In this document: positions 15,807-24,933 of the stretch, piece by piece
Layout of the letters: each line of letters opens with the position of its first letter
Numbering within the stretch: the first letter of the stretch is position 1
NCBI RefSeq assembly: GCF_017982655.1
Contig: NZ_JABXYX010000084.1
Span: 1-34,529 of the forward strand
Source of the DNA: Brasilonema sp. CT11
GTDB taxonomy: Bacteria; Cyanobacteriota; Cyanobacteriia; Cyanobacteriales; Nostocaceae
Length of the DNA stretch: 34,529 bases
Direction: 5' to 3'
Made by a program: the position numbers and the translations under genes
The notes under the pieces: generated by a model
Told to the model about the DNA's origin: nothing
The model's input: the letters and a program-made list of their open reading frames with translations, nothing else
The model's database searches: none

Positions 15807-17672
15807 TCAACGCGGATTGGTAGGTGTTTGATTGGCAGGTATTTGAGTCATTGGTTTACTTGGTGGAATTTGTTCAATAGTAATCAGTGCTTCCATCACT
15901 GACTTAGCAACGGGTGCGGCTACAGTACCACCATAAGCATTTTGACCCCTGGGATCATCAATCAACGCCAACACAACATAGCGGGGAGATTCCACAGGTA
16001 AAATACCCACAAAGCTGGTGATTTTAGCTCCGATGATGTAGCCACCAGCGCGACTAGCTTTTTCGGCTGTACCAGTTTTGCCTGCGATGCGATATCCAGG
16101 AATTTGTGATTCTTTTCCTGTTCCGTCATCAACCACAGTTTCCATCATTTCTACAACTTTTCGGGCAGTCGCAAATGAGAAGATTTGACGCGGTGCAGGT
16201 CGATTGGGTGAGTAGTGGATCTGTCCTTTGGTATCTACCAATCCCTGGACTACGTGGGGTGTGACCAATTTACCTCCATTAGCTAAAGCACCAAGCATTT
16301 GCACCAACTGCAACGGTGTCAACGAAAAGCCTTGACCAAAAGAGGTCGTTGCTGGTTCAACTGGTGTAGCAAGAAATTCTTGCTGGCTTTTGAGCTGACT
16401 GCTAACAGTGAAGGGTAAATCTGTATCAACGCTTTGCCTCAAACCCAAACGTTCCAACCAACCGTAGTAGACAGAGGGTTGCATTCTTTGAATAATTTTC
16501 ACCATGCCTATATTACTGGAGTGCTGCAAAATCTGAGCGATGTTTATCCGCCCGTAACGTTTGTTTTCAGCATTCTTGATTGTTCTGTCACCTACTTGAA
16601 TGTAACCAGGGTCATTAAACATATCTTCAGGTTTAATAATGCCAGCTTCCAAACCAATAGCTACATTTAAAGGTTTGAAAGTTGAACCTGGTTCATAGAG
16701 ATCTGCTACTGTCCAGTTTTTAAATAAAGAGATATCGGCTTTAGAGTATTCGTTTGGATTATAAGTGGGCTGAGAAACCAAAGCGAGTAGCGAACCATCC
16801 CACGCATCCATAACTATCACTGCCCCTCGTTTTGCTCGGTACTTTTGTATTTGTGCCTTAAGAGCAAAGCGGGCAACTCTTTGTAGACGGCTGTCTATAG
16901 TCAGTTGTAGTCGCAGATCATCAGAATTGAATAAACCGTCTGGAGCATAATCTGGCATCAGCGACCCGTTACCTGTTCTGCTGAGCCGTACCATATGCAT
17001 AGAACGTTCTAGCAACTTCTCTTGGCTGTACTCCACACCAGCCTGACCACGACGGTCAAGATTAACATAACCTACTACTTCTGCAGCTAAATCCTGCTGT
17101 GGGTATAATCGGGAGTATTTTTGAATTGACTCTAGACCATTGAGATGTAGTGAAGAAATACGATCTGCAATTTCTTCGCTTAAGGCACTAGCAAGTGTAA
17201 TACCGCTTCTTTTGCTGTCAAACTTTTTTTCTAATTCATCAGCATCTTGATCCAGTATTGGCGAGAGCAGTTCTGCCATCTGGTCGTTAGACTTTTCAAA
17301 AAGTTTGGGATGGGCATACAAAGTATATACCGGACGGTCAATTGCCAGCAAATCTTTATTGCGATCCACCACTGGGCGACGGGGTATAAAAGGTCGCAAA
17401 TTCACCATTTGTTGGTTTCGCGCCTTTTCTGTTAACTTTGCTCCCCGTATAATTTGCAAATTGTATAAATTAACACCCAACCCAAACCCCGCTGCAATGA
17501 GAAAGCTCCAAACAATGAGAAGTCTAAATTTTATGTTGGGTGGTTGCTCTTGCGTGGAGTCAGCAAGTTTGTTATTCGACTCTCGTCTCGAACCCTTCTG
17601 CTGTCGCTTCTTAAATGATGGTTTCGGAAAGTTAAAGTTTTTTAATTTTGTTCTGCTTGATGATTTTGGCAT
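15807..17672 (-). CDS. ftsI: FtsI/PBP3-type peptidoglycan transpeptidase
   Basis: The 621-residue class B penicillin-binding protein crosslinks septal peptidoglycan. A basic cytoplasmic tail of about 48 residues is followed by one membrane helix (FRLLIVWSFLIAAGFGLGV, 49-67). A PBP dimerisation domain begins near RPFIPRRPVVDRN. The transpeptidase domain has the active-site STFK at 330-333 in YEPGSTFKPL, SSN at 385-387, and KTG at 532-534. All catalytic residues are present and the length is normal. It acts at the division site in the plasma membrane with its catalytic domain in the periplasm. The upstream FtsL-like gene on the same strand ends 61 bp away; the gap contains TTTGTC and GACAAAT repeats. 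Confidence 0.92.
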   Translation of the reverse strand: MPKSSSRTKLKNFNFPKPSFKKRQQKGSRRESNNKLADSTQEQPPNIKFRLLIVWSFLIAAGFGLGVNLYNLQIIRGAKLTEKARNQQMVNLRPFIPRRPVVDRNKDLLAIDRPVYTLYAHPKLFEKSNDQMAELLSPILDQDADELEKKFDSKRSGITLASALSEEIADRISSLHLNGLESIQKYSRLYPQQDLAAEVVGYVNLDRRGQAGVEYSQEKLLERSMHMVRLSRTGNGSLMPDYAPDGLFNSDDLRLQLTIDSRLQRVARFALKAQIQKYRAKRGAVIVMDAWDGSLLALVSQPTYNPNEYSKADISLFKNWTVADLYEPGSTFKPLNVAIGLEAGIIKPEDMFNDPGYIQVGDRTIKNAENKRYGRINIAQILQHSSNIGMVKIIQRMQPSVYYGWLERLGLRQSVDTDLPFTVSSQLKSQQEFLATPVEPATTSFGQGFSLTPLQLVQMLGALANGGKLVTPHVVQGLVDTKGQIHYSPNRPAPRQIFSFATARKVVEMMETVVDDGTGKESQIPGYRIAGKTGTAEKASRAGGYIIGAKITSFVGILPVESPRYVVLALIDDPRGQNAYGGTVAAPVAKSVMEALITIEQIPPSKPMTQIPANQTPTNPR

Positions 17673-17733
17673 GAAAATAGTCCTTTGTCCTTTGTCTTTT
17701 GTTTAAGTCCCGCTAATGACAAATGACAAATAA

Positions 17734-18435
17734 CTAATACCCCAGTGGATTCGGGGTGTGCTGTTGTATTTCGGAATTTGGTGCTGTGGTGGCTACTGAG
17801 TTAGACTCAACAGGTGCTGGATTCAAAAAAATCATTTTATCGGGAGAAGGCGATACGAGTTTGGCAGGTGGACGTTCTGCTTCTTGTGCCATTTTGTTTT
17901 TTAGTACCTCGTTAGTGGTCATCAATTGGCGCTCATGGCGTTGCAAGTTTTGCATTTTACGGTATGCTTGACTCCAGAGTTGTTGAGAATACACAGTCCA
18001 ACCATAAACCACAAGTGTTACACTTACCAGTGCAAACGCCATAATTGAAGAATAACGATGTAAAGTATACAACCGCAGCAGCCAGGAAGGTACGGTCTCA
18101 GCAGATGGCATCACGGGCACAGTTGACGCTTTTTGTTTGGTGGGGTCTGACAGTGATGTTGTTGTCTGTTTCTTGGCGCTAGAAGCTTCCCTTGGGAGTT
18201 CCTGTAGAGAGGGTGACGATTTTTTTGACGAAGCCCTCTGTTTTTTGGTGGATACTGGTGTAGACACAGCAGGCAGATCAACTTTTAAAGTTTTTAACTG
18301 CTTTGCCTCTGGGGCTTTTTCAGGTTTGGCGGACGCTTTTTTTTGTTGAGCAGGGCGACGTTTTTTGCGACTTGTCACTTCTGTTGGGAGCCTACCGCCC
18401 GTCGCGGAAACATCTGATTTACGTGCAACAGCCAT
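17734..18435 (-). CDS. FtsL-like bitopic membrane protein
   Basis: The 233-residue protein has a long Lys/Ser/Ala/Thr-rich cytoplasmic region (1-115), a single membrane helix (SSIMAFALVSVTLVVYGWTV, 129-148) and a heptad-like segment (150-187) with Gln/Leu-rich spacing. A Pro-rich periplasmic tail ends NPLGY. Topology, a short coiled coil after the membrane helix and position directly before ftsI match FtsL, the division protein that works with FtsB/FtsQ to activate FtsWI. Sequence similarity alone would not identify it, since FtsL is poorly conserved. The ATG at 18435 is chosen over a TTG at 18447. Function is inferred from synteny and topology. Confidence 0.65.
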   Translation of the reverse strand: MAVARKSDVSATGGRLPTEVTSRKKRRPAQQKKASAKPEKAPEAKQLKTLKVDLPAVSTPVSTKKQRASSKKSSPSLQELPREASSAKKQTTTSLSDPTKQKASTVPVMPSAETVPSWLLRLYTLHRYSSIMAFALVSVTLVVYGWTVYSQQLWSQAYRKMQNLQRHERQLMTTNEVLKNKMAQEAERPPAKLVSPSPDKMIFLNPAPVESNSVATTAPNSEIQQHTPNPLGY

Positions 18436-18920
18436 AATTGTTTGCAATTTTTGGATTATGAGACTTTACTCTATGATCATTGTCTGTTTTTACTCTTGTT
18501 ATTATTGCCGATCAGACAATAACCACAAATAACACCATTAACTTGGTCAATAGATTGTGATAGGTAGGCGCACTAATCTTTGTATCCCTAAGAAACATGG
18601 TTTCCTAAAGAAATTTAGATTTCTTGATAGTTCTGGAATAAACCCTGAAGATCTTGAGTGCTCAGGTATCGCATTTAAAAGTATGACAACGCATTGTCAC
18701 TATAAGCAAGAGTGTGCGAATCAAATCAGAATTTTTGGTATGATATCGCGCTCCGTGACTTAATTTAGTAATGCTACCCTAAACAATTAAGTTACCCTAC
18801 AATAAACTCAGGAATTTTGCTTAAATCTGTGATATCAAATCACTTAAAAAAAAGCAACAGATGGGGTATCTTAATCAACAGACTAAAATAGTTATTGCCG
18901 CAATTGGTGAAAGAGGAGTT
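18436..18920. other. Divergent regulatory gap
   Basis: This 485-bp interval separates the ftsL-like/ftsI operon from the lipoprotein gene. It holds an inverted pair ATTGTCTG (18479-18486) and CAGACAAT (18514-18521), a degenerate copy of the AAGAAACCCGGTTTCTT repeat near 18590-18620, and two direct TACCCTA copies around 18774-18800 ahead of TACAAT. No gene is supported; a 68-codon frame here is made mostly of the repeat. Confidence 0.4.
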
Positions 18921-19178
18921 ATGAAAGTTAAAATCGTCAGTCTTGCATTAATTCTTGGTCTTGCCGCAACTCTGGGAGCTTGTGAAGGGGGCGGTGGAGC
19001 ACCTGAAGGCGGTGCTGGAGGTGCTGGAGGTGCTGGAGGTACTGCTACTTCATCACCTTCTGAACCATCAGACACCGGTGCTACCCCTCCTGCTGGTGGT
19101 GCAGCAACTAGCCCTGCTGCACCTGGTGGCACTACAGCTACCCCTAGTACTCCTGCTACGCCAAGCAAGACTCCTTAA
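18921..19178 (+). CDS. Small Gly/Ala/Thr/Pro-rich lipoprotein
   Basis: The 85-residue protein starts at an ATG with a good AGGAG box 3-7 bases upstream. A signal peptide (MKVKIVSLALILGLAATLG) ends in lipobox LGAC, so Cys20 would be lipidated and the protein anchored to a membrane. The rest is low complexity: GGGGAPEGGAGGAGG then Ser/Thr/Pro/Ala-rich sequence ending TPSKTP, with no fold expected. Such small low-complexity lipoproteins are frequent in cyanobacteria and their role is unknown. An upstream in-frame ATG at 18861 lacks the signal peptide context and is rejected. An inverted repeat that may act as terminator follows 100 bp downstream. Confidence 0.8.
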   Translation: MKVKIVSLALILGLAATLGACEGGGGAPEGGAGGAGGAGGTATSSPSEPSDTGATPPAGGAATSPAAPGGTTATPSTPATPSKTP

Positions 19179-19278
19179 TAGCAGTCTCAAAACAGCGAAA
19201 ACTTGTATTGAGCTACCTAATCTGGAAAAGTGCTCAGGTAGTAGCACCTGAACTTGCCAGACGCTGACAACAACTTCC

Positions 19279-19317
19279 CCAAGAAACCCGGTTTTTCTAT
19301 GAAACCGGGTTTCTTGG
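19279..19317. repeat. Perfect 16-bp inverted repeat (AAACCGGGTTTCTT family)
   Basis: CCAAGAAACCCGGTTT at 19279-19294 pairs exactly with AAACCGGGTTTCTTGG at 19302-19317 over a 7-base loop. This sequence is a widespread dispersed palindrome of Nostocales. It lies after the lipoprotein gene and can serve as a terminator, though it lacks a long T run. Confidence 0.75.
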
Positions 19318-19515
19318 CATGTAAGCCCCTGGAAAGATAAAAATATAAGAAGTAGAAAACCAGGAGCTGTTCAAAATTCAGGCATTCAAAATATGCCTCT
19401 GCTACGCTAACCGCTCACAAAAAGAAGAAACTTTCTTCGCTCAAGCATCCTACCAGTTGACTGTAGGCAACTTTTAGGCGCGACACCAAAGCTTATGACC
19501 AGGAGTAGAGGGAAA

Positions 19516-19833
19516 ATGAGAAAAGTGATAAAGTTTCTGCTTTTAATTGTCTGTACTAGCATATTGGTAGAGTTAAGCACTTCACGGGGAGCATTGGTGA
19601 TGGCATTACCGCCAGAACAAGATTTACCAGAAGAAATATTGCGAACCCAGATTATTACAACAGCGCGATCGCCTGTTGACGGTAAGCCTCTAACTGCTGG
19701 GGAATACGCTCAATTACAAGCCCAGTTACAAAAAGCTCCCCCACCAAAACTTGCTCCGCGAATTCAAGATCAAGTTTTTTTGATACGGCTGCGTAAGACA
19801 TTGCTTCAGCTTTTCCCATTTTTAGACATTTGA
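19516..19833 (+). CDS. Small exported protein upstream of glgB
   Basis: The 105-residue protein starts MRKVIKFLLLIVCTSILVEL, a signal peptide or N-terminal anchor, after a GAGGGAAA ribosome site. The mature part, PPEQDLPEEILRTQIITTAR, DGKPLTAGEYAQLQAQLQ and QDQVFLIRLRKTLLQLFPFL, is helical with an amphipathic end. I recognise it only as a type of conserved cyanobacterial hypothetical protein; no domain is assigned. An ATG at 19495 gives seven extra residues but a less typical signal sequence. About 285 bp with the GTTCGCGTAGCGTCTGG dispersed repeat lies between it and glgB, so co-transcription is uncertain. Confidence 0.7.
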   Translation: MRKVIKFLLLIVCTSILVELSTSRGALVMALPPEQDLPEEILRTQIITTARSPVDGKPLTAGEYAQLQAQLQKAPPPKLAPRIQDQVFLIRLRKTLLQLFPFLDI

Positions 19834-20118
19834 AGGGTTTACCCTGAGCGGACTTGTGCTGAGCGCAGCCGTTCGCGTAGCGTCTGGTGGAGGAGATAGC
19901 AGCCGAAGGGTATGGGGATCAAACAATGAGTGCACATCATCCCACGTTCGGTACTCACTCAACCAATGAAGCACATTCTTCCAATGGTACTCCTTCCAAG
20001 GTACGATCACTATCACAACAAAATTTGCAAAGAAATGTAAAGAATGTAAAGAATATATATAGGCGTTTTACAAAGCAAATTTACTTAATCACTTTATTCA
20101 ACGAACGTAGGTAGCTCC

Positions 20119-22410
20119 ATGTCTATGACCACGATAGCCCCAGAACAAGTTAACAGCATCGTTTGGAATCAACATCAAGATCCGTTTGAAGTACTAGGTG
20201 CCCATCCCATAGAACAGAATGGTAAAAGCTTTTGGGCTGTGCGAGCCTACCTACCAAGTGCGAGTGAGGCGTGGGTTATCCTTCCTGAAGAACGGAAGGA
20301 ATACCCAATGGAAGCGGTGCATCATCCCCACTTTTTTGAATGCACGATAGAAACAAATGAACTGGCGAACTACCAGTTACGGATAAAAGAAGGGGAACAC
20401 GAGCGAGTCATGTATGATCCTTACGCTTTCCCTTCTCCCCGCCTGACTGAATTTGATTTGCACTTGTTTAGCGAAGGTAACCATCACCGGATTTACGAAA
20501 AACTGGGAGCGCACCCCACAGAAATCAACGGTGTTAAAGGCGTTTATTTTGCTGTTTGGGCACCGAACGCCCGTAATGTGTCAATTTTAGGAGATTTCAA
20601 TCTTTGGGATGGTCGCAAACACCAGATGCGTAAAGGTCACACTGGGATTTGGGAATTGTTCATTCCCGAACTTGGTGTAGGAGAGAGTTACAAATACGAA
20701 ATTAAAAACATTGAAGGACACATTTACGAAAAATCTGATCCCTACGGTTTTCAACAAGAACCCCGCCCCAAAACCGCATCCATTGTCACTGATTTGGATG
20801 CCTATACCTGGAGTGATCAACACTGGCTGGAAAAACGGCGTAACAGCGATCCCCTCACCGAACCCCTTTCAGTTTACGAACTGCATTTAGGTTCTTGGTT
20901 ACATGGATCTAGTGCAGAACCACCACTACTGCCCAATGGTGAAACCCAGCCAGTCATCACAGTTTCAGAACTCAAGCCAGGCGCACGCTTCCTAACATAC
21001 CGGGAACTAGCAGAACGGCTTATTCCCTACGTCAAAGATTTGGGATACACTCACATTGAAGTTCTGCCTCTTGCCGAGCATCCCTTTGATGGTTCTTGGG
21101 GTTATCAAGTCACTGGGTATTATGCTCCCACCTCCCGTTTTGGTAGACCAGAAGACTTTATGTACTTGGTTGACCAATGCCACAAAAATGGTATTGGGGT
21201 GATTGTAGATTGGGTTCCCGCTCACTTCCCCAAAGATGGTCATGGTTTAGCATTCTTTGATGGTACTCACCTTTACGAACACGCTGACCCCCGCAAAGGC
21301 GAACATAAGGAATGGGGTACTCTCGTGTTCAACTATTCCCGTAACGAAGTCCGAAATTTCTTAGTAGCAAATGCCCTCTTCTGGTTTGACAAATTCCATA
21401 TTGATGGTATTCGCGTTGATGCTGTCGCCTCAATGCTTTATCTTGACTATTGCCGCGAAAATGGAGAATGGGTTACCAACCAGTACGGCGGTAGAGAAAA
21501 CCTGGAAGCTGCAGATTTTCTGCGTCAGGTCAATCACACTATTTTCAGCTATTTCCCTGGTGTTGTCTCAATTGCCGAAGAATCCACCTCATGGCCAATG
21601 GTATCTTGGCCTACCTACACCGGAGGCTTGGGTTTTAACTTGAAGTGGAATATGGGTTGGATGCACGATATGCTGGACTACTTCAGCATGGATCCCTGGT
21701 TCCGCCAATTCCACCAAAACAACCTCACCTTTAGTATGTGGTATCACCACAGCGAGAACTACATGCTGGCACTGTCCCACGATGAAGTGGTGCATGGTAA
21801 GAGCAATATTATCGGCAAAATGCCTGGAGATAGATGGCAGAAGTTCGCTAACGTGCGTTGTTTGTTTGCTTACATGTTTACTCACCCAGGTAAGAAAACC
21901 ATGTTTATGAGCATGGAATTTGGACAGTGGAGTGAGTGGAATGTCTGGAGTGACTTGGAATGGCAGCTATTCCAGCATGAGCCACACCAACAGCTAAAAC
22001 AGTTTTTCAAAGAGCTAAACCATCTTTACCGATCCGAACCAGCTTTGTACACCCAAGATTTTGGCCGCGAAGGGTTTGAGTGGATTGACTGTAGCGATAA
22101 CCGCCACAGTGTGGTTTCTTTTATCCGTCACGACAAGGATTCTGATGATTTCGTTGTTGTGGTTTGCAACTTCACACCTCAACCCCATTCCCACTATCGC
22201 ATCGGTGTTCCAGAACTAGGATTTTATACTGAGTTGTTCAACAGCGATGCTCGTCAGTATGGCGGTAGCAATATGGGTAACTTAGGTGGAAAGTGGACAG
22301 ACAATTGGTCACTTCACAATCATTCATACTCGCTGGATTTATGTCTACCACCTTTGGGAGTATTAATTCTCAAGTTGGATAAGGAGAAAACAGCACAGAT
22401 GATGGAATGA
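20119..22410 (+). CDS. glgB: 1,4-alpha-glucan branching enzyme
   Basis: The 763-residue GH13 enzyme makes alpha-1,6 branches in glycogen. An N-terminal CBM48-type pair of beta domains (DPFEVLGAHP; GVYFAVWAPNARNVSILGDF) is followed by a (beta/alpha)8 barrel. The nucleophile is Asp434 in DGIRVDA, the acid/base is Glu487 in SIAEEST, and the transition-state Asp555 lies in LSHDEVVHGK. The C-terminal beta domain ends PPLGVLILKLDKE. Length and catalytic residues are standard. It acts in the cytoplasm on carbon stored by photosynthesis. A tandem AATGTAAAG pair and a TATATA element at 20034-20062 lie in the likely promoter region. Confidence 0.96.
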   Translation: MSMTTIAPEQVNSIVWNQHQDPFEVLGAHPIEQNGKSFWAVRAYLPSASEAWVILPEERKEYPMEAVHHPHFFECTIETNELANYQLRIKEGEHERVMYDPYAFPSPRLTEFDLHLFSEGNHHRIYEKLGAHPTEINGVKGVYFAVWAPNARNVSILGDFNLWDGRKHQMRKGHTGIWELFIPELGVGESYKYEIKNIEGHIYEKSDPYGFQQEPRPKTASIVTDLDAYTWSDQHWLEKRRNSDPLTEPLSVYELHLGSWLHGSSAEPPLLPNGETQPVITVSELKPGARFLTYRELAERLIPYVKDLGYTHIEVLPLAEHPFDGSWGYQVTGYYAPTSRFGRPEDFMYLVDQCHKNGIGVIVDWVPAHFPKDGHGLAFFDGTHLYEHADPRKGEHKEWGTLVFNYSRNEVRNFLVANALFWFDKFHIDGIRVDAVASMLYLDYCRENGEWVTNQYGGRENLEAADFLRQVNHTIFSYFPGVVSIAEESTSWPMVSWPTYTGGLGFNLKWNMGWMHDMLDYFSMDPWFRQFHQNNLTFSMWYHHSENYMLALSHDEVVHGKSNIIGKMPGDRWQKFANVRCLFAYMFTHPGKKTMFMSMEFGQWSEWNVWSDLEWQLFQHEPHQQLKQFFKELNHLYRSEPALYTQDFGREGFEWIDCSDNRHSVVSFIRHDKDSDDFVVVVCNFTPQPHSHYRIGVPELGFYTELFNSDARQYGGSNMGNLGGKWTDNWSLHNHSYSLDLCLPPLGVLILKLDKEKTAQMME

Positions 22411-22638
22411 TTACTCATTTGTCATGAAATCAGTGAACGCTTAACAGTGAACAGTGAGTCCAGTGCTTGATGAGGGTTTCCCGACAGAGGCATCTGGCGT
22501 TCGCGTAAGCGCAAATAACTGTATTTGTAGGTTGGGTTGAATATCTCAGAACTCACCAAGCAAAGTTGAGTTTCATTGTTCAATCCAATCTCTGTAGTAA
22601 CACTTAGCAGCTTGCTTATCATTCTTAATTGCTAACTG

Positions 22639-23385
22639 ATGTTCACCTGTCCCAAGCCAAATCCTCAAGCCAAACTACGGCTATTTTGTTTCCATCATGC
22701 TGGGGGTGGAGCTTTAAGCTTTCGCCCCTGGTTAAATTATTTACCATCCTCTGTGGAAGTTTGTCTGATTGAACTACCTGGACGTGGAACGCGGATGAAG
22801 GAGGCTTTGTTTACTCAGTTTGAACCCTTAATTCAGGCGCTAGAAAAAGCCCTCTTGCCAAGCCTTAATAAACCTTTTGTCTTCTTCGGTCATAGCATGG
22901 GCGCAGTCGTTAGCTTTGAACTTGCGCGACGACTTTATCAAAATTATCGCTTGACTCCATTACATTTATATGTATCTGGTCACCGCGCTCCACAAATTCC
23001 CAATCCAGAACCACCTATTCACAATTTGCCAGAACCAGCATTCTTAAATGAACTACGCCGCTATAACGGCACGCCCAAAGAAGTACTAGATAACTCCGAA
23101 CTCATGGAACTACTTCTTCCAATCCTGCGGGCAGATTTTGCTGTTCTGGAAAATTACGTCTACACTCCCTCTGCGCCATTAGATTGTTCTATTACTGCCT
23201 TCGGGGGCTTACAAGATTGGAAAATTACTCGTGAAGATTTGGCAGCTTGGCAACAACAGACTAATGGTGCTTTTTCACTACAGATGTTTCCTGGAGATCA
23301 TTTTTTTGTGTACTCATCCCAGTCACTCCTGCTACAGCGGCTTTGTAAAGAACTGCATAGCTACGTTAGTAAGCTAAATGTGTAA
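22639..23385 (+). CDS. Type II thioesterase (GrsT/TesA-like), stand-alone
   Basis: The 248-residue alpha/beta-hydrolase has the GrsT-type N-terminus KLRLFCFHHAGGGALSFRPW and LPGRGTRM. The catalytic triad is Ser86 in FGHSMGA, Asp193 in FGGLQDWKI and His221 in PGDHFFV. Family members hydrolyse mis-primed acyl groups from carrier proteins of NRPS or PKS assembly lines. No NRPS, PKS or carrier protein is encoded in this window, so the partner must be elsewhere or the gene serves housekeeping. Upstream 22411-22638 holds only a GTTCGCGTAAGCG repeat. The next gene is convergent and only 7 bp away. Confidence 0.88.
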   Translation: MFTCPKPNPQAKLRLFCFHHAGGGALSFRPWLNYLPSSVEVCLIELPGRGTRMKEALFTQFEPLIQALEKALLPSLNKPFVFFGHSMGAVVSFELARRLYQNYRLTPLHLYVSGHRAPQIPNPEPPIHNLPEPAFLNELRRYNGTPKEVLDNSELMELLLPILRADFAVLENYVYTPSAPLDCSITAFGGLQDWKITREDLAAWQQQTNGAFSLQMFPGDHFFVYSSQSLLLQRLCKELHSYVSKLNV

Positions 23386-23392
23386 AATATTA

Positions 23393-24037
23393 CTAAAAAT
23401 AACCTTCTCTATCGGCAAATATTCGTAAACGAGTCAGACACTGCCGTTGATAAAAACTACTCAAAGTGGAAACAGGCAACTTAAACTCCGCTGATAGTTC
23501 CTTCCAACTCACTTCTGGTGGCATACGTTTCAAAATTAACATTTGACAATTCACTTGCGGATGTCCTTGAATGTGTGTCTGGCGCAGTTCTCCATCAGCG
23601 TCTTTCTCTGCCCACGATCTAACGTTTTCTAAAATAGGAGGAATATCAGGTTCAGCAGCAAGGTTATCTACAGGATTAACAATTTCACTTGCTTCACCCG
23701 ATCGAGACTGATTGATACTAGCAGAAATTATTCTGGTTTGTTGTCGTTGATGATCACGGTAAAAATCTTGCAGTCTGCGTTTGAGATAAACATTCAGCCA
23801 AGTTATAACACTACCTAAAGAAGAATCGTACCTCTGACCTGTTGTTCCTTCACAAATGTTGCGACAAAAATATAACCAAGTTTGTTGCAATGCATCCTGA
23901 TAGTAAGGAGTCGTTTCCCTCCAGAGTCTGTTTGAGGTTAAGCGAATAACTCGCGTCAGCAGTTTTTGACGTTCTGGGCTTCCGGGTAGGTGTTGACAAG
24001 CTTCGTCAACTAAGCGGGATAACAGTTCCTCATCCAT
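23393..24037 (-). CDS. Sigma-70-like RNA polymerase sigma factor
   Basis: The 214-residue protein has the sigma layout. A region-2-like block, YQDALQQTWLYFCRNI with VITWLNVYLKRRLQDFYR (about 46-95), carries the Q-x-T/aromatic pattern for core binding and -10 melting. A variable linker follows, then a region-4-like helix-turn-helix, VSWKELSAEFKLPVSTLSSF with YQRQCLTRLR. The spacer is longer than in classical ECF factors. It belongs to the sigma-70-family proteins common in cyanobacteria whose targets are mostly undefined. No anti-sigma gene lies beside it. The start has no strong ribosome site. It is divergent from the HAD hydrolase. Confidence 0.75.
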   Translation of the reverse strand: MDEELLSRLVDEACQHLPGSPERQKLLTRVIRLTSNRLWRETTPYYQDALQQTWLYFCRNICEGTTGQRYDSSLGSVITWLNVYLKRRLQDFYRDHQRQQTRIISASINQSRSGEASEIVNPVDNLAAEPDIPPILENVRSWAEKDADGELRQTHIQGHPQVNCQMLILKRMPPEVSWKELSAEFKLPVSTLSSFYQRQCLTRLRIFADREGYF

Positions 24038-24159
24038 AGCATTTGTGGCAAAACAGCAAGCATTCTCAGTATTGCTCAGAAACTGATTCTATAGTATTAC
24101 CCCTCGTCGCGATATTATATGCTTTGCTGCTTTATTTACTCCTTTATCAGAGGTCTGTT

Positions 24160-24894
24160 TTGGCAACTATTCAGTGTGGAAATGTGACGTTTTCCAATAT
24201 CCAAGCGATTCTGTTTGACAAAAACGGTACGTTAGAAGACTCAGAAGCTGATTTACGTGCCTTCGCACAAAAAGCAGCACGGATAATTGATGCCCAAATT
24301 CCTGGCACTGGGGAACCGTTGTTAATGGCGTTTGGCGTTAATGGTGATAACCTCGATCCGGCGGGTTTAATCTCGGTGGGGAGTCGTCGCGAAACAGAAA
24401 TCGCTGCAGCAGCATATATTGCAGAAACTGGACGGAGTTGGTTTGAGTCGTTAACCATCGCCCGTCAAGCTTTGAACGACGCTGAAAAATACCTTGGCAA
24501 TACACCTTCACCTTTGTTTGTGGGTAGTTTGGAAGTGCTAAAGTCTTTGTCGGAAACTGGATTGAAATTAGGAATTCTTTCGGCGGCGACAACTGATGAA
24601 GTGCGTGCTTTTGTCAAGCATCATCAATTAGGTGATTACCTTCAATTATCTATGGGAGTCGATAAAGGACCAAGTAAACCAGATCCAGTTTTATTTTTGA
24701 ACGCTTGCCAAGCTTTAGGAGTCGAACCAAGCGCCACGCTGATGGTAGGAGATTCTGTGGGTGATATGCAAATGGCGCGTAATGCGAAAGCTGCTGGTTG
24801 TGTTGGTATCACTTGGGTGGGGAAGGCGGAGAATGTCAAAGGTGCGGATGTGGTGATAAATCGACTTGATGAAATTCGGGTTGTCAGTGAATGA
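24160..24894 (+). CDS. HAD-family hydrolase with DxN in motif I
   Basis: The 244-residue phosphoglycolate-phosphatase-like HAD protein has motif I FDKNGTLED (nucleophile Asp20), motif II GILSAATTDE, motif III with Lys in KGPSKPDPVLF and motif IV VGDSVGDMQMA. The second residue of the usual DxD pair is Asn22, which should weaken acid/base catalysis. TTG at 24160 is proposed as start: AGAGG lies 6 bp upstream and the protein then starts ATIQCGNVTFSNIQA. The longer frame from ATG at 24043 adds a hydrophobic leader (LPLVAILYALLLYLLL), would begin 5 bp from the divergent sigma gene and looks spurious, although an anchored form cannot be excluded. Confidence 0.75.
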   Translation: MATIQCGNVTFSNIQAILFDKNGTLEDSEADLRAFAQKAARIIDAQIPGTGEPLLMAFGVNGDNLDPAGLISVGSRRETEIAAAAYIAETGRSWFESLTIARQALNDAEKYLGNTPSPLFVGSLEVLKSLSETGLKLGILSAATTDEVRAFVKHHQLGDYLQLSMGVDKGPSKPDPVLFLNACQALGVEPSATLMVGDSVGDMQMARNAKAAGCVGITWVGKAENVKGADVVINRLDEIRVVSE

Positions 24895-24933
24895 ATTGCA
24901 TCTATTAACTACACTTTATCGAACTAATTATAG

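Noticed and set aside
18557-18763. 68-codon plus-strand ORF with GTG start
   Set aside because: Much of it is a degenerate copy of the AAGAAACCCGGTTTCTT repeat, with no ribosome site or family resemblance.
24043-24159. N-terminal extension of the HAD protein with a hydrophobic helix
   Set aside because: It starts 5 bp from the divergent sigma gene, lacks a ribosome site, and the family start fits the TTG at 24160, which has AGAGG upstream.
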